Positions 8,367-16,891 are shown, counted from the first letter of the stretch. The stretch is 64,000 bases of DNA from JAHCHG01 sp041745765 (GCA_041745765.1 JBGTIH010000001.1:1-64000); one strand, 5' to 3'. Made by a program: numbers and translations. Notes: a model not told the origin generated them from the sequence alone.

Positions 8367-8974
8367 GCCGTTCGATATTAATAAATAAAAAAACGATGAG
8401 TGTCGAGGAATATTTGGTTTTTGAGGAAAAATCGAATACGAAGCACGAATATTCGGACGGGGAAATTATTTCAATAGCGGGCGCAAAAAGAAATCACAGT
8501 CTTATTGCCGGAAACATATTTCGTCAACTTGCCAATCAATTAGAAGATAAAGAATGTGAAGTTCACCAAAACGATATAAAAGTCAGGGTCCGAGAAAGCC
8601 GGTTTGTTTATCCCGATGTAATTGTCGGTTGCGGGGAATTAAAATGGGAATCAAATGAAACTGTTTTGCTGAATCCGACAGTAATTTTCGAGGTTTTGTC
8701 AAAATCAACGGAAGCCCGCGACAGAGGAGAAAAAGCGCAGGATTACCGCCGACTGCCGGATTTGACCGATTATTTGCTGGTTTCACAGAAAGAAATGTTG
8801 ATCGAACATTATATACGTCAGTCGGACGGCAGTTGGAAATTATTGGAATATCGGAATGCCGAAAATGAAATAAATCTACAATCAATCGGCTGTATTCTAA
8901 CTATTCAAACAGTTTACGGAAAAGTAAAATTTCCTCAATTAAAACTTGTCAAATCGGATGAAAATGGAAAGTAG
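8363..8974 (+). CDS. Uma2 family protein, PD-(D/E)XK nuclease fold (DUF820)
   Basis: 203 residues from ATG 8363, which overlaps the preceding stop as ATGA and has GGAG 8 bases upstream; an in-frame TTG 15 bases earlier is less likely. Landmarks of the Uma2/DUF820 restriction-endonuclease-like family are SVEEYLVFEE, KHEYSDGEI, FVYPDVIVG with Asp85, IFEVLSKSTEARDR with Glu110 and Lys114, and a following YRRLPDLTDYLLV. This is the usual PD-(D/E)XK layout and the catalytic residues look intact. The family is common in cyanobacteria, Acidobacteriota and Chloroflexi; its biological role is not established. Here it sits between two peptide-importer ATPases, which looks like an insertion into that operon. 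Confidence 0.85.
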   Translation: MSRSILINKKTMSVEEYLVFEEKSNTKHEYSDGEIISIAGAKRNHSLIAGNIFRQLANQLEDKECEVHQNDIKVRVRESRFVYPDVIVGCGELKWESNETVLLNPTVIFEVLSKSTEARDRGEKAQDYRRLPDLTDYLLVSQKEMLIEHYIRQSDGSWKLLEYRNAENEINLQSIGCILTIQTVYGKVKFPQLKLVKSDENGK

Positions 8975-9974
8975 CGCGGTCGAATTAAAAAAAGAGAAAC
9001 AAAATCTTGTAAAGGTCAAGAATCTTGTCAAATATTTTCCTGTCGAAAACAGCGACGATGTCGTGCGGGCGGTTGACGATGTTTCGTTCGATATTTTATC
9101 GGGCGAAACTTTAGGCTTGGTCGGCGAATCGGGTTGCGGAAAATCAACCGTCGGGCGTTGTTTGCTGCGCCTTTACGAACCGACGAGCGGGGAAGTTTTA
9201 TTTGAGGGCGCAGACATATTAAAACTCGGCAACAAACAGCTTCAAGCGCTGCGCCGCGAGATGCAGATAATTTTCCAGGATCCGTATGCTTCTTTGAATC
9301 CGCGTCTGAATATTTTATCAATCGTCGGCGAGCCTTTGAAAATTCATAAGATCGGTGATAAAGCGGAACGCCGTGAGCGCGTTGCCGATCTTTTGAAAAA
9401 AGTCGGACTCGATCCCGCGTATATGTTTCGTTATCCGCACGAATTTTCCGGCGGTCAACGGCAGAGAATCGGAATTGCGCGCGCCCTTGCGCTTAATCCG
9501 AAACTGATTATTGCCGATGAACCGGTTTCCGCGCTCGATGTTTCCGTGCAGGCGCAGGTCGTCAATCTTTTGCAAGATTTGCAAAATGAATTCGGTTTGA
9601 CGTATTTGTTCATTTCGCACGGTTTAGCCGTCGTCGAACATATTTCAGATCGTGTTGCCGTGATGTATCTCGGCAAGATCGTCGAAATTGCCGAAAGCCG
9701 CGAACTTTACGATTCGCCGCTTCATCCTTATACAAAAGCTCTTTTGTCGGCGATTCCGATTCCCGATCCGAAACAAAAACGCGAACGAATTATTTTAACG
9801 GGCGATGTCCCGACACCGATCAATCCGCCTTCGGGTTGCCGTTTCCGTACGCGCTGTCCGTTTGCCATCGAAGAATGTGCAAGGATCGAACCGGAACTCA
9901 GAGAAATTTCCGAAGGACATTTTTCCGCCTGTATTCGCACGGTCGGTTACGATAGCGCGGCGAAAACTCTTTAA
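8964..9974 (+). CDS. oppF: Peptide ABC transporter ATP-binding protein, OppF/DppF type
   Basis: The second ATPase of the peptide importer, pairing with OppD. I prefer ATG 8964 (336 residues); ATG 8958 and TTG 8946 are in frame, so the start is uncertain by a few codons, and it overlaps the end of the Uma2 gene. Walker A is GESGCGKST (about 54-62), the signature FSGGQRQRIG, Walker B LIIADEP, and the C-terminal oligopeptide domain has SGCRFRTRCPF. The switch region reads SHGLAVVEH where OppF proteins normally have SHDL; the switch His is kept, but the neighbouring Asp is Gly. About 100 bases separate it from the next gene. Confidence 0.93.
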   Translation: MESSAVELKKEKQNLVKVKNLVKYFPVENSDDVVRAVDDVSFDILSGETLGLVGESGCGKSTVGRCLLRLYEPTSGEVLFEGADILKLGNKQLQALRREMQIIFQDPYASLNPRLNILSIVGEPLKIHKIGDKAERRERVADLLKKVGLDPAYMFRYPHEFSGGQRQRIGIARALALNPKLIIADEPVSALDVSVQAQVVNLLQDLQNEFGLTYLFISHGLAVVEHISDRVAVMYLGKIVEIAESRELYDSPLHPYTKALLSAIPIPDPKQKRERIILTGDVPTPINPPSGCRFRTRCPFAIEECARIEPELREISEGHFSACIRTVGYDSAAKTL

Positions 9975-10071
9975 TTTATTGAAACAAATCTTAAATGGAA
10001 TCGTAAAAAAATGTAAATTACCGGAATTTAAGACTTTTTTTTACAACAAATAAACTAATTTGGGGGAAAAT

Positions 10072-10986
10072 ATGTATCGTTTAATAGGAATTATTATCAT
10101 TGTTTTGGGAGTTCTGATTTCTGTTCTGGGGTTCACAGGCATTTTGCCGAATATGGGTCCGAGCGGAATTTTCTTATTTTTTACGGGCGGGTTATTACTC
10201 GGCTTGAGTTTTATTCCACGACCGGAAGCGATTGAATCCGAACCAATGTCTTTGCCGGAATCACTGCTGAAGATTTTCTACGCGCCTGCCGAAGTTTTTC
10301 AAAATCTTCGACTGCATCCGGGTTTTCTCGGTGTCGTATTACTTACTGCGCTAATTTCCGGTGTTTACACAATCGCTTTTTTTGAGCGTGTAACTCCTGA
10401 ACGAATCAGCAATTACACGGTTGATAAAATAGCTGAAAGCGGTTGGGTTCAGGAAGGTCAGGTGGAAACCATCAGAAAAGAAACCATCGAAACTAATTCA
10501 AGTCCGTTGTCCCGCGCCGGTCAAGTGTTAAACGGTTTTAGCTGGACAATATTTTTAGCCGCTTTTCTCGGGTTAGTTTTTTGGCTGATCGTTATGGCTT
10601 TCGGTGGACAGATTAATTACTGGCAAGCTATTTCTGCCACGGCGTATGCGTTTTTTCCCGTTACGCTACTCCAAAAAGGTTTGAGTCTTTTGATCTTATA
10701 CTTAAAAGACCCATCGGAAATACATCCGATTCTAGGGCAAACGACTTTGGTGCAGGATAGTTTGAATTTCCTGATCACTCCGGCTTCGAGTCCGGTTTTA
10801 TACACTTTATTATCTTCATTCAGCCTTTTAGCGATTTATTCTTTATGGCTTTTCGCCACAGGTTTGAAAAATGCCGGCGAAAATGTTTCGGCAACAACAG
10901 CCTGGACAGCGTCGGTCATTATTTGGATGATCACTTTAACGCTGGGCGTGGTTTCAGCTCTGCTTTTGGGAAACTTTATTTCGTAG
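10072..10986 (+). CDS. Yip1-domain multi-pass membrane protein
   Basis: 304 residues from ATG 10072, chosen because GGGGG lies 6 bases upstream; an in-frame TTG at 10060 overlaps that ribosome-binding site. Two hydrophobic segments at the N-terminus (about 3-25 and 28-48) precede a soluble stretch and then a Yip1/YIF1-type domain (about 65-300). That domain has the SLPESLLKIFYAPAEVF opening common to bacterial members and about five membrane helices. Bacterial Yip1-like proteins have no assigned function. It sits alone, ended by a strong terminator. Confidence 0.7.
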   Translation: MYRLIGIIIIVLGVLISVLGFTGILPNMGPSGIFLFFTGGLLLGLSFIPRPEAIESEPMSLPESLLKIFYAPAEVFQNLRLHPGFLGVVLLTALISGVYTIAFFERVTPERISNYTVDKIAESGWVQEGQVETIRKETIETNSSPLSRAGQVLNGFSWTIFLAAFLGLVFWLIVMAFGGQINYWQAISATAYAFFPVTLLQKGLSLLILYLKDPSEIHPILGQTTLVQDSLNFLITPASSPVLYTLLSSFSLLAIYSLWLFATGLKNAGENVSATTAWTASVIIWMITLTLGVVSALLLGNFIS

Positions 10987-11019
10987 AAAAATAAGCGGTC
11001 AGACTATAACTGTTAGATA

Positions 11020-11061
11020 AAAAAGACGGCGCGAAAACAAATTTTGCGCTGTCTTTTTTTT
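11020..11061 (+). terminator. Intrinsic terminator after the Yip1-like gene
   Basis: AAAAGACGGCGCGAAAA pairs with TTTTGCGCTGTCTTTT around a short loop (one G-T pair and one bulge) and ends in a run of eight T. It lies 34 bases after the stop codon. Confidence 0.85.
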
Positions 11062-11146
11062 ATCAATGCCGACGAACAATTTATAATAAAAAAAAAATGA
11101 TGTTCTTTCTCGTTTTAATTAAACTTCTTATCTCGGAGTTTTGAAT

Positions 11147-12091
11147 ATGCGACATTATCTTTTATATATCGTTGTTATACTACTAAATTTCGCTTTAACT
11201 TTATCGAGTTACGGTCAGACAGGTAGACAGAGAACCTTTGTTACTGAATCACAACCGGATTCGCCGCTTCTCATAAAAGATTTGTCGGCAATTATTCTGC
11301 TTCCAAATAAATATCGAAGTTCGCTCGGATTGGGGGGCGCTTTTTACGTTGAAAATATCAGCAAAAAGAAAATTAAGCAGTATACAATTTATAAACCTGC
11401 GGAAAAGGATTTAGGCTCTAAAAATGATAGGGATTCACAAGCATATATAACTGACTTACTTCCGGGCGAATTATTTTTACATAGATTGAGAGAAACCGTT
11501 GAAGGCGATTCGCTGATTTTCCGGGTAAAAGAAGTTGAATTTGCAGACGGAACAAAATGGACAGCCAAAGCTTTTAACGCCGCAAAAGCAAAAAATTCTG
11601 CTCGTATTACAGCAACGGCTCAGAAAATTGAAAAAAATACAAAACCTAAAAAAATTATAACGCGAGAATGGGGCGTTCCTATATTTAATGACGGTGTTTT
11701 TAAAGTGATAAACGCCGAGCCGCAAATAATCGAAGGAATAACGGTTCAGACTAAGCTGCATCAATTAAAATCAGAACGTATTGATGAAATAGAAGATTGT
11801 CATAAATCGGCAGAGGAACTGGAAAAAATTAATTCTGAGATGCCTGATGAAATAATTGATGACGATGAGTATTACACGATCGAAAAATTTACCACTTATG
11901 AAATCAATGGCAGAACTTTTGCTTTTGAAGTCCCTTATATGGAAATCGAAACCGAAACTGAATATATTAGAGGAAACGGTTCCCAATTGATTTATGTTGA
12001 CGAAGACGGAAGCGGCTTTTTCAAAAAGCGTTGTGGAACAGCCTGGTTAGAACCATTACCGGAATGGGTTAAATTCCAAGCCGGCAAATAA
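11147..12091 (+). CDS. Secreted protein of unknown function
   Basis: 314 residues from ATG 11147 with GGAG 8 bases upstream; an in-frame TTG two codons earlier is less likely. A signal peptide (about 1-25, ending SSYGQT) is followed by a mature region in two parts. The first, about 40-140, includes SPLLIKDLSAIILLP and YVENISKKKIKQYTIY, resembling the beta-rich 'interaction of surface and cytoplasm' style of Acidobacteriota secreted proteins. The C-terminal part is acidic, with repeated Glu/Asp tracts (SEMPDEIIDDDEYYTIE). I do not recognise the family. A structured 3' region follows. Confidence 0.6.
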   Translation: MRHYLLYIVVILLNFALTLSSYGQTGRQRTFVTESQPDSPLLIKDLSAIILLPNKYRSSLGLGGAFYVENISKKKIKQYTIYKPAEKDLGSKNDRDSQAYITDLLPGELFLHRLRETVEGDSLIFRVKEVEFADGTKWTAKAFNAAKAKNSARITATAQKIEKNTKPKKIITREWGVPIFNDGVFKVINAEPQIIEGITVQTKLHQLKSERIDEIEDCHKSAEELEKINSEMPDEIIDDDEYYTIEKFTTYEINGRTFAFEVPYMEIETETEYIRGNGSQLIYVDEDGSGFFKKRCGTAWLEPLPEWVKFQAGK

Positions 12092-12662
12092 GTAAAAAAA
12101 CTCTTCAATCGGACGTAAGATCGAAACCCATATAGCTGAATTTTAACTTATATAAGGGTTTTAAGAATTTACTATGCGCTATTCCTATAAGTTAAGAGTT
12201 TTTTATCCAACTTAGAAAATAAAAGTGTTTAGCTATAAAAGAAGCAGTTAATCACACAACAGTATCATTTCGAATTTTTACAATTTCAAATTTTGAAAAT
12301 TGTTTTTACTAGCAAGACCGTCATAAAAAACTGTCGATACATTATAAATCTCTGTAATTCTTATGTCGCCAACGCCATCTCACACTCAACGGGTAATTAG
12401 TTCTGTGAATACCGAGCGATACGCCGACCAGTAATTTACAATAGCTTTGTAAAAATAAAATAATCTTCATAAAAAATTCTTTTCTTTCCTAAACTCTGAA
12501 AATCATACGGCTAAATAATAAAAGAAGGACGGCTGACCTAAACCGGAAAGCCGTCCTTTAACAAAGCTTTCGCTATCAACGACAACCGATTTGTATAAAA
12601 AATAAATAACGATTGCTGTTAAAAAAGAGTCAGAAGATATTTCTGTGCCTCAAATAGATCAA
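12092..12662. other. Gene-free interval with two hairpins
   Basis: No convincing coding frame is present in these 571 bases. The left end carries a long-range inverted repeat (12095-12204) after the secreted-protein gene. The right half has a 10-base-pair perfect inverted repeat (12525-12534 with 12549-12558, AAGGACGGCT/AGCCGTCCTT) that could end transcription of the WGxxGxxG gene reading leftwards, since it is followed on the minus strand by CTTTTATT. The middle is AT-rich with no further structure I can support. Confidence 0.5.
12095..12204 (+). terminator. Structured 3' region, probable terminator
   Basis: AAAAAACTCTT (12095-12105) is complementary to AAGAGTTTTTT (12194-12204), and inside it TTAACTTATA (12143-12152) is perfectly complementary to TATAAGTTAA (12186-12195). 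The two stems share bases on the 3' side, so they are alternatives or partly stacked. The final T-run fits termination downstream of the secreted-protein gene. Confidence 0.5.
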
Positions 12663-12914
12663 TTAGTGTTTGGTATCTCGATTTTGGTGGACATTTTCAT
12701 GGCGTTTTTTCGGTATTAAACCAGCCAAACCAGCCAAACCGAGTAGACCGATCCAACCCCAGTCAGTATCATTATCGCGCTCAACTGCTCTTGTAGTATC
12801 GGTTCTATTATTAGTTGCGTTTGTTTGGGCAGATGTCGGCAAAACTGTGAAAACAGCTAAACCTAAGACAAATGCGCCAACTCCAATAGTTCTTTTCATA
12901 TCTATAAATTTCAT
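12663..12914 (-). CDS. WGxxGxxG-CTERM family short secreted protein
   Basis: 83 residues. The start at 12914 is supported by AAGGAG 11 bases upstream; an internal Met at residue 6 would also give a signal peptide. After the signal sequence (to about residue 30, TSAQT) comes a short polar spacer rich in Asn, Thr and Asp, then the motif DWGWIGLLGLAGLAGL followed by the basic IPKKRHE. This tripartite end (WGxxGxxG, hydrophobic helix, basic cluster) is the hallmark of the WGxxGxxG-CTERM proteins, thought to be a protein-sorting or envelope-retention signal comparable to PEP-CTERM. No dedicated sorting enzyme is recognised in the window. Confidence 0.75.
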   Translation of the reverse strand: MKFIDMKRTIGVGAFVLGLAVFTVLPTSAQTNATNNRTDTTRAVERDNDTDWGWIGLLGLAGLAGLIPKKRHENVHQNRDTKH

Positions 12915-13113
12915 AATTATATTTCTCCTTGTTCCATTAGCGAATCTTATTTAGAAACTCGCATATAACTAAAATTAAGCCTTTGCCGTTAGAACTTGGT
13001 TAACTACAGAAACGTTGTTTTGATACTAATTTGCTGTGGCACTCAAATTACATTTAATTGACTTAGACTTATTTCCAACTTAACTGATACAAAAAGGTGT
13101 GTCGGTATCTTAT

Positions 13114-13143
13114 AGTACACTTCCATTTAGTACACTTCCATTT
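13114..13143. repeat. Perfect tandem duplication of a 15-base unit
   Basis: AGTACACTTCCATTT occurs twice back to back in the non-coding stretch between the WGxxGxxG gene and the toxin remnant. The rest of 12915-13206 holds no gene that I can see. The duplication may be recent slippage or a paired protein-binding site. Confidence 0.85.
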
Positions 13144-13206
13144 CTTTTTTTTGCTTTTAATTTTTCGTATTTTGTAGATTTTATTGAAAGAAATAATCTG
13201 CAAGTT

Positions 13207-13657
13207 TTAACAATCGAGCAGTTGTTGTTTGAGAGTTGGCAAAAGACGAAAGTCGGTTTGTTCTAAAAGATCAAAGACCGCAGGAGTGTCCGCGAAGTAT
13301 CCGGCTTTTTTGCTTTGATGATAATGCCGAGTGTGCCGATGATTTTAATGCCCAAATCTTTGGCGACAAGTCTGCCTTTTTGCTCGTCAATCACCAACAG
13401 CGCATCTTCTGTTTGTTCCAGATAACAAAGCCATCGCACTCGCTTCGCCTTCGTCCACGTTCAAAGCAAGTATGCGGGCAAGCTGAACCGCATCAGCTTT
13501 TTTAACGATTATCCAATCGGGCAAAAATTCGCCGAATTCTTTTTTTATTTGTTTCCGTAATCCAAATCTCTCCGAAAAGCTCGCGCAAAATATCCAACAA
13601 ATTTATTTTGCTCAAAACTATCAGACAGCTTGCGTCGGAAATAACGATTCATTTCAT
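13207..13657 (-). pseudogene. Decayed DUF3368 (PIN-like) toxin gene
   Basis: Read on the minus strand from ATG 13657, the sequence encodes the recognisable pieces of a DUF3368/PIN-like toxin, but broken. Codon 3 is TGA (M-K-stop-IVISDASC), then IVISDASCLIVLSKINLL runs to ILRELFGEIWITET. A frame change gives KKEFGEFLPDWIIVKKADAVQ and LNVDEGEASAMAL, another gives EDALLVIDEQKGRLVAKDLG and KIIGTLGIIIKAKK, and a third restores DLLEQTDFRLLPTLKQQLL to the stop at 13207. One nonsense codon and about three frameshifts make it inactive. Acidic PIN residues (the D of ISDAS, E of DEGEA, D of VIDEQ) are still visible. It overlaps the antitoxin remnant as ATGA, the normal arrangement of this pair. Confidence 0.8.
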
Positions 13658-13746
13658 ACTAAAGACAAATCTTCTTCGTCGAGCGTGTAATCGAAAAAGG
13701 TTGCTTGAAAATGCAAAAGGTAATCACAAATATTGGTACAATGCAC
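13654..13746 (-). pseudogene. C-terminal remnant of a UPF0175-type antitoxin gene
   Basis: Just upstream of the toxin remnant, about 30 codons remain in frame, ending ICDYLLHFQ...FFDYTLDEEDLSLV and a TGA that overlaps the toxin start (ATGA). The DYLLH and FFDYTLDEEDL segments are typical of the end of UPF0175 antitoxins, which pair with DUF3368 toxins. Going further 5' an in-frame TAA occurs and no N-terminal DNA-binding half is found, so the gene is truncated. Confidence 0.6.
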
Positions 13747-13809
13747 TTTTTAGAAAGTTTCAGAGGGAGTTTGAATTGTCTGTATATAATTGGAAATAAA
13801 GAGTTTGTT

Positions 13810-13884
<75 letters not shown>

Positions 13885-14051
13885 AATTTAATTTTGGATT
13901 TTAGATTTCGGATTTGCTTTCTATCAATAAACCTATAATTAAAGATATGCAAAACGTATTGAATTCTGAAAATTTATTTGAAAAGAACTATAAATTTAAG
14001 CAATTGAAGCGACGCTTTGGTTTTTACCGCTTGCGTCGCTTCTGAAATTTT

Positions 14052-14126
14052 TGGAGCGGGAGACGAGATTTGAACTCGCGACTTCGACCTTGGCAAGGTC
14101 GCGCTCTACCACTGAGCTACTCCCGC
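14052..14126 (-). tRNA. tRNA-Gly (anticodon GCC)
   Basis: The minus strand gives a standard cloverleaf: acceptor GCGGGAG/CTCCCGC, D-arm GCTC-AGTGGTA-GAGC, anticodon stem ACCTT/AAGGT around GCC, and T-arm with GTTCAAATC. CCA is encoded at 14052-14054. It lies between the binding-protein gene and tRNA-Cys on the same strand. Confidence 0.97.
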
Positions 14127-14212
14127 TGGAGACTGCAAATAATGATTCTACTAATTGATAATATTTTGTCAAGTTTAGGGAAACAAAATTCTCGAACATT
14201 TTTGCCGAAAAA

Positions 14213-15763
14213 TTAGTTTTCAACCGTAATTTCCCTGACAAAATTCCATTCGCCGCTTGCACCGACTTTTATATTGCCGATTCTTTTATTCGCTACAACC
14301 ATATTTGCCGGATACCAGAGCGGCAGCATCGGAACGTCATTGGCGATGATCTCCTGCGCTCTGTGATAAAGTTCGCGGGCTTGCTCCTGATTCGGAGCAT
14401 TCAAAGCCTGTTCGATCAATTTGTCAAATTCTGGATTGCTGTAACGCGAGCGGTTGCAGCATTTGATTCTCTCGCCCGGAATTGCGCCAGTGGCAAATAA
14501 ATCTTTCAGGAAAATCGGGTCTTGATTGCCGCCGATCCATACGCCCGTATTGATCTGAAATTGTCCTTTTGCCAGTTGTTCGCGCAAAACATTGCTTTCG
14601 AGGGTTTCGATAATCACATTCAAGCCGATTTCTTTCAAAGAATTTTGAATTACCTGAGCATATTGCGCCGCCGCCGCGCTTCCGGCTGAAAACTTAAATG
14701 TCAAAGGTTCGTTTTTATAACCCGATTCTTTGATAAGTTGTTTGGCTTTTTCCGGATCGTAATTATAAGTTACGGGCGCGTGATATGCCCACGATTCCAG
14801 CGGCAAAATCGAATGAGCGATGGTTGCCTGTCCCGACAAAAGATTGTTGATAATTTCTTCGCGGTTGATGGCGAACGCCGCCGCCTGACGCAACTTCGCG
14901 TTATCGAGCGGCGGCGATTGCGTATTGAATTGGAGATATTGAATATTCGAACCATTGAATTGCTCGACCTTTAGATTCGGATTTTGTCCGAGCGATTTGA
15001 TCGCATCGGGCGCTAGGTTGGTCGGCAGCGGTGCCAGATCAACCGCGCCGCTTTGCAGTTCGGCTTGCAGGGAATTAGCATCAGCAATTGTTTTTACGCG
15101 AATTTTGCCGACATTTGGTGCGCCTTCCCAGTATTCGGGAAAGGCTTCGAATTCGACGATCCCTTGCGCCGTGTCGTAGCTGATAAATTTATACGGACCT
15201 GAACCGAGCGGGGTTTGATCCTGTTGTCCGATTGAACCTTCGGGAATAATCGGAACGGGAACCAGATTAGATAAAACCTGATTTTTGATTCCGGCACGGC
15301 TCAGATTGAAAACGACTGTTTGCGGATTCGGCGTTTCGACCGAAGCGACGAGCGGAGTCGTATTTCCCTCGATTGTTTCGATAAACGCGCCTCTTTTAAA
15401 ACCTTCGCTGGCGAGAAGCTGTTCAAAAGTATATTTGACATCGGCGGATGTTAAAAGCTTTCCATTCTGAAATTTAACATTTTCGCGCAAAGTAAATGTG
15501 ATGATTTTTCCGTCTTCGGAAACCTGAATTTCGCCGGCGAGTTCGCCGACGTATTCAAACTTCTCATTTTTTTTGACCAGCGTATTAAATAACAAATTGC
15601 GGATTCGCTCGCCTGCCGCTTCCGATCCTTTGGTCGTTAAAGAATTGAGCGACGTAAATTTTTCCGAAAGCGCAATTGTTACGACATCTTTGTTTTGTGT
15701 CCGGCAAGAAAGTGAAAAAATTAAACTTGTAAATAAAATGAAAACTAAAAAATAATGACGCAA
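14213..15763 (-). CDS. Peptide-type solute-binding lipoprotein (SBP family 5)
   Basis: 516 residues. It starts at TTG 15763 with GGAGGA 10 bases upstream, this ribosome-binding site lying at the end of nagZ. The N-terminus is a lipoprotein signal (FLVFILFTSL then IFSLSC), with lipidation expected at Cys20, so it is membrane-anchored. The mature part is an SBP_bac_5 protein (DppA/OppA/MppA fold) with EKFTSLNSLT, ADVKYTFEQLL, QTPLGSGPYKF, AAAFAINREEI and VPMLPLWYPANM. It captures peptides or peptide-like ligands for an ABC importer. The six-base gap to nagZ suggests a murein-peptide ligand; the importer ATPases could be those at 6.9-10 kb. Permeases are not in the window. Confidence 0.9.
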   Translation of the reverse strand: MRHYFLVFILFTSLIFSLSCRTQNKDVVTIALSEKFTSLNSLTTKGSEAAGERIRNLLFNTLVKKNEKFEYVGELAGEIQVSEDGKIITFTLRENVKFQNGKLLTSADVKYTFEQLLASEGFKRGAFIETIEGNTTPLVASVETPNPQTVVFNLSRAGIKNQVLSNLVPVPIIPEGSIGQQDQTPLGSGPYKFISYDTAQGIVEFEAFPEYWEGAPNVGKIRVKTIADANSLQAELQSGAVDLAPLPTNLAPDAIKSLGQNPNLKVEQFNGSNIQYLQFNTQSPPLDNAKLRQAAAFAINREEIINNLLSGQATIAHSILPLESWAYHAPVTYNYDPEKAKQLIKESGYKNEPLTFKFSAGSAAAAQYAQVIQNSLKEIGLNVIIETLESNVLREQLAKGQFQINTGVWIGGNQDPIFLKDLFATGAIPGERIKCCNRSRYSNPEFDKLIEQALNAPNQEQARELYHRAQEIIANDVPMLPLWYPANMVVANKRIGNIKVGASGEWNFVREITVEN

Positions 15764-15769
15764 AATAAT

Positions 15770-16891
15770 TTATCCTCCGTAGCTGTACTTGACTTGCATA
15801 TTCAATTCCGCGATTTTCTCGGCGAGTGTTTGGAGTTTGGCGGAATCAAAAGGTATTGGTTTTTGTATTTGTTGTTTGACTTCAAAAATTCGCTTTAATG
15901 ATTGATCAATTCTCGATTCTGAAATTTCTTCGTTTTTGACGGCTTCCAAAATTGACCGGTAACCTTCGCGAACTGATTGTTCATTGGCGCAGATTGCCGG
16001 CATATCGGCTCCGGCTTTGATTGCCATCTTGCAGGCTTCGCCGATTCCGTAATTTCGGATAATCGCGCCCATTTCTAAATCGTCCGTAATTATAAGGCGG
16101 TTGAAATCCAATTCTTCGCGCAAAAGTTTTGAAATAAAATTAAAACTCAAAGAAGTCGGTAAAAGTTTGCCATTTTGGTCGGTTTCTTGCAAATCCGAGT
16201 TTGGAAAACTCGCGTGTGCCACCATAATTGCGTAGATTTCTTTTGATTTTAGAAACTCTTTATATGGAAAAAGATCATTTTCAAATAATTCATCCTCCGG
16301 GATTTCAACGCTCGGCAATTCGTCGTGAGCATCTTTTTTCGCACCGCCGAGACCGGGAAAATGTTTCAAACAACCGAGAATTCCGTTAAATTGCAAAATG
16401 TCCAGATATTTTCCGGCAAATTCGACAACTTCTTCCTTTGATTTTCCGAATGCGCGCGATTGCAGACCGTTTTGAAAACTCGTGCGCTTTTCGTCAACAA
16501 CATCAATAACCGGCGCAAAATTCATATTGAAACCGAGGATTTTGATAATTTTCGCCGTTGCCTCGGCAAGTATTTCGGCTTCTTCCACAGTTTTTATCGA
16601 ACTTGCGGCGGGCATCGGAGTTGAAATTCTCCGCAAACGGTCAACCAGTCCGCCTTCCTGATCGAGACTGAAAAAAGGCTCAATTTCCGAAATTTCCCGA
16701 ATATTGTCGAGCAATTTTCTGACTTGTTCACTTTCGCGGACATTTCGTGAAAAAAGACAGATTCCTCCCGGCGAAATTTCATTTAAAAATTCTTTCGTCT
16801 TTTCATTTAATTCAGTACCGGAAATTCCGATAAAAAATAATTGCCCGATTTTTTTCTCTAACGGTAGAGAAAAAATTTGTTTTGCAGTCAT
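15770..16891 (-). CDS. nagZ: Beta-N-acetylhexosaminidase, glycoside hydrolase family 3 (NagZ-like)
   Basis: A 373-residue single-domain GH3 enzyme, the layout of NagZ, which removes N-acetylglucosamine from muropeptides during cell-wall recycling. Key motifs are SLDQEGGLVDRLR (about 75-87), NFAPVIDV (124-131), the KHFPG signature (176-180), the Asp187/His189 pair in KKDAHDE that acts as acid/base in NagZ, and the nucleophile region ITDDLEMGAI with Asp270 or Asp271. There is no obvious signal peptide, so it is probably cytoplasmic. It is 60 bases downstream of mutS and 6 bases upstream of the binding lipoprotein gene. Confidence 0.9.
   Translation of the reverse strand: MTAKQIFSLPLEKKIGQLFFIGISGTELNEKTKEFLNEISPGGICLFSRNVRESEQVRKLLDNIREISEIEPFFSLDQEGGLVDRLRRISTPMPAASSIKTVEEAEILAEATAKIIKILGFNMNFAPVIDVVDEKRTSFQNGLQSRAFGKSKEEVVEFAGKYLDILQFNGILGCLKHFPGLGGAKKDAHDELPSVEIPEDELFENDLFPYKEFLKSKEIYAIMVAHASFPNSDLQETDQNGKLLPTSLSFNFISKLLREELDFNRLIITDDLEMGAIIRNYGIGEACKMAIKAGADMPAICANEQSVREGYRSILEAVKNEEISESRIDQSLKRIFEVKQQIQKPIPFDSAKLQTLAEKIAELNMQVKYSYGG

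Noticed and set aside
13236..13505. Plus-strand frame of 89 codons
   Set aside because: It is antisense to the toxin pseudogene, whose minus-strand translation shows clear family motifs.
13996..14262. Minus-strand frame of 88 codons across the tRNA-Gly gene
   Set aside because: Its middle (SSSVVERDLAKVEVASSNLV) is the well-known false translation across a tRNA gene; the tRNA explains the sequence.
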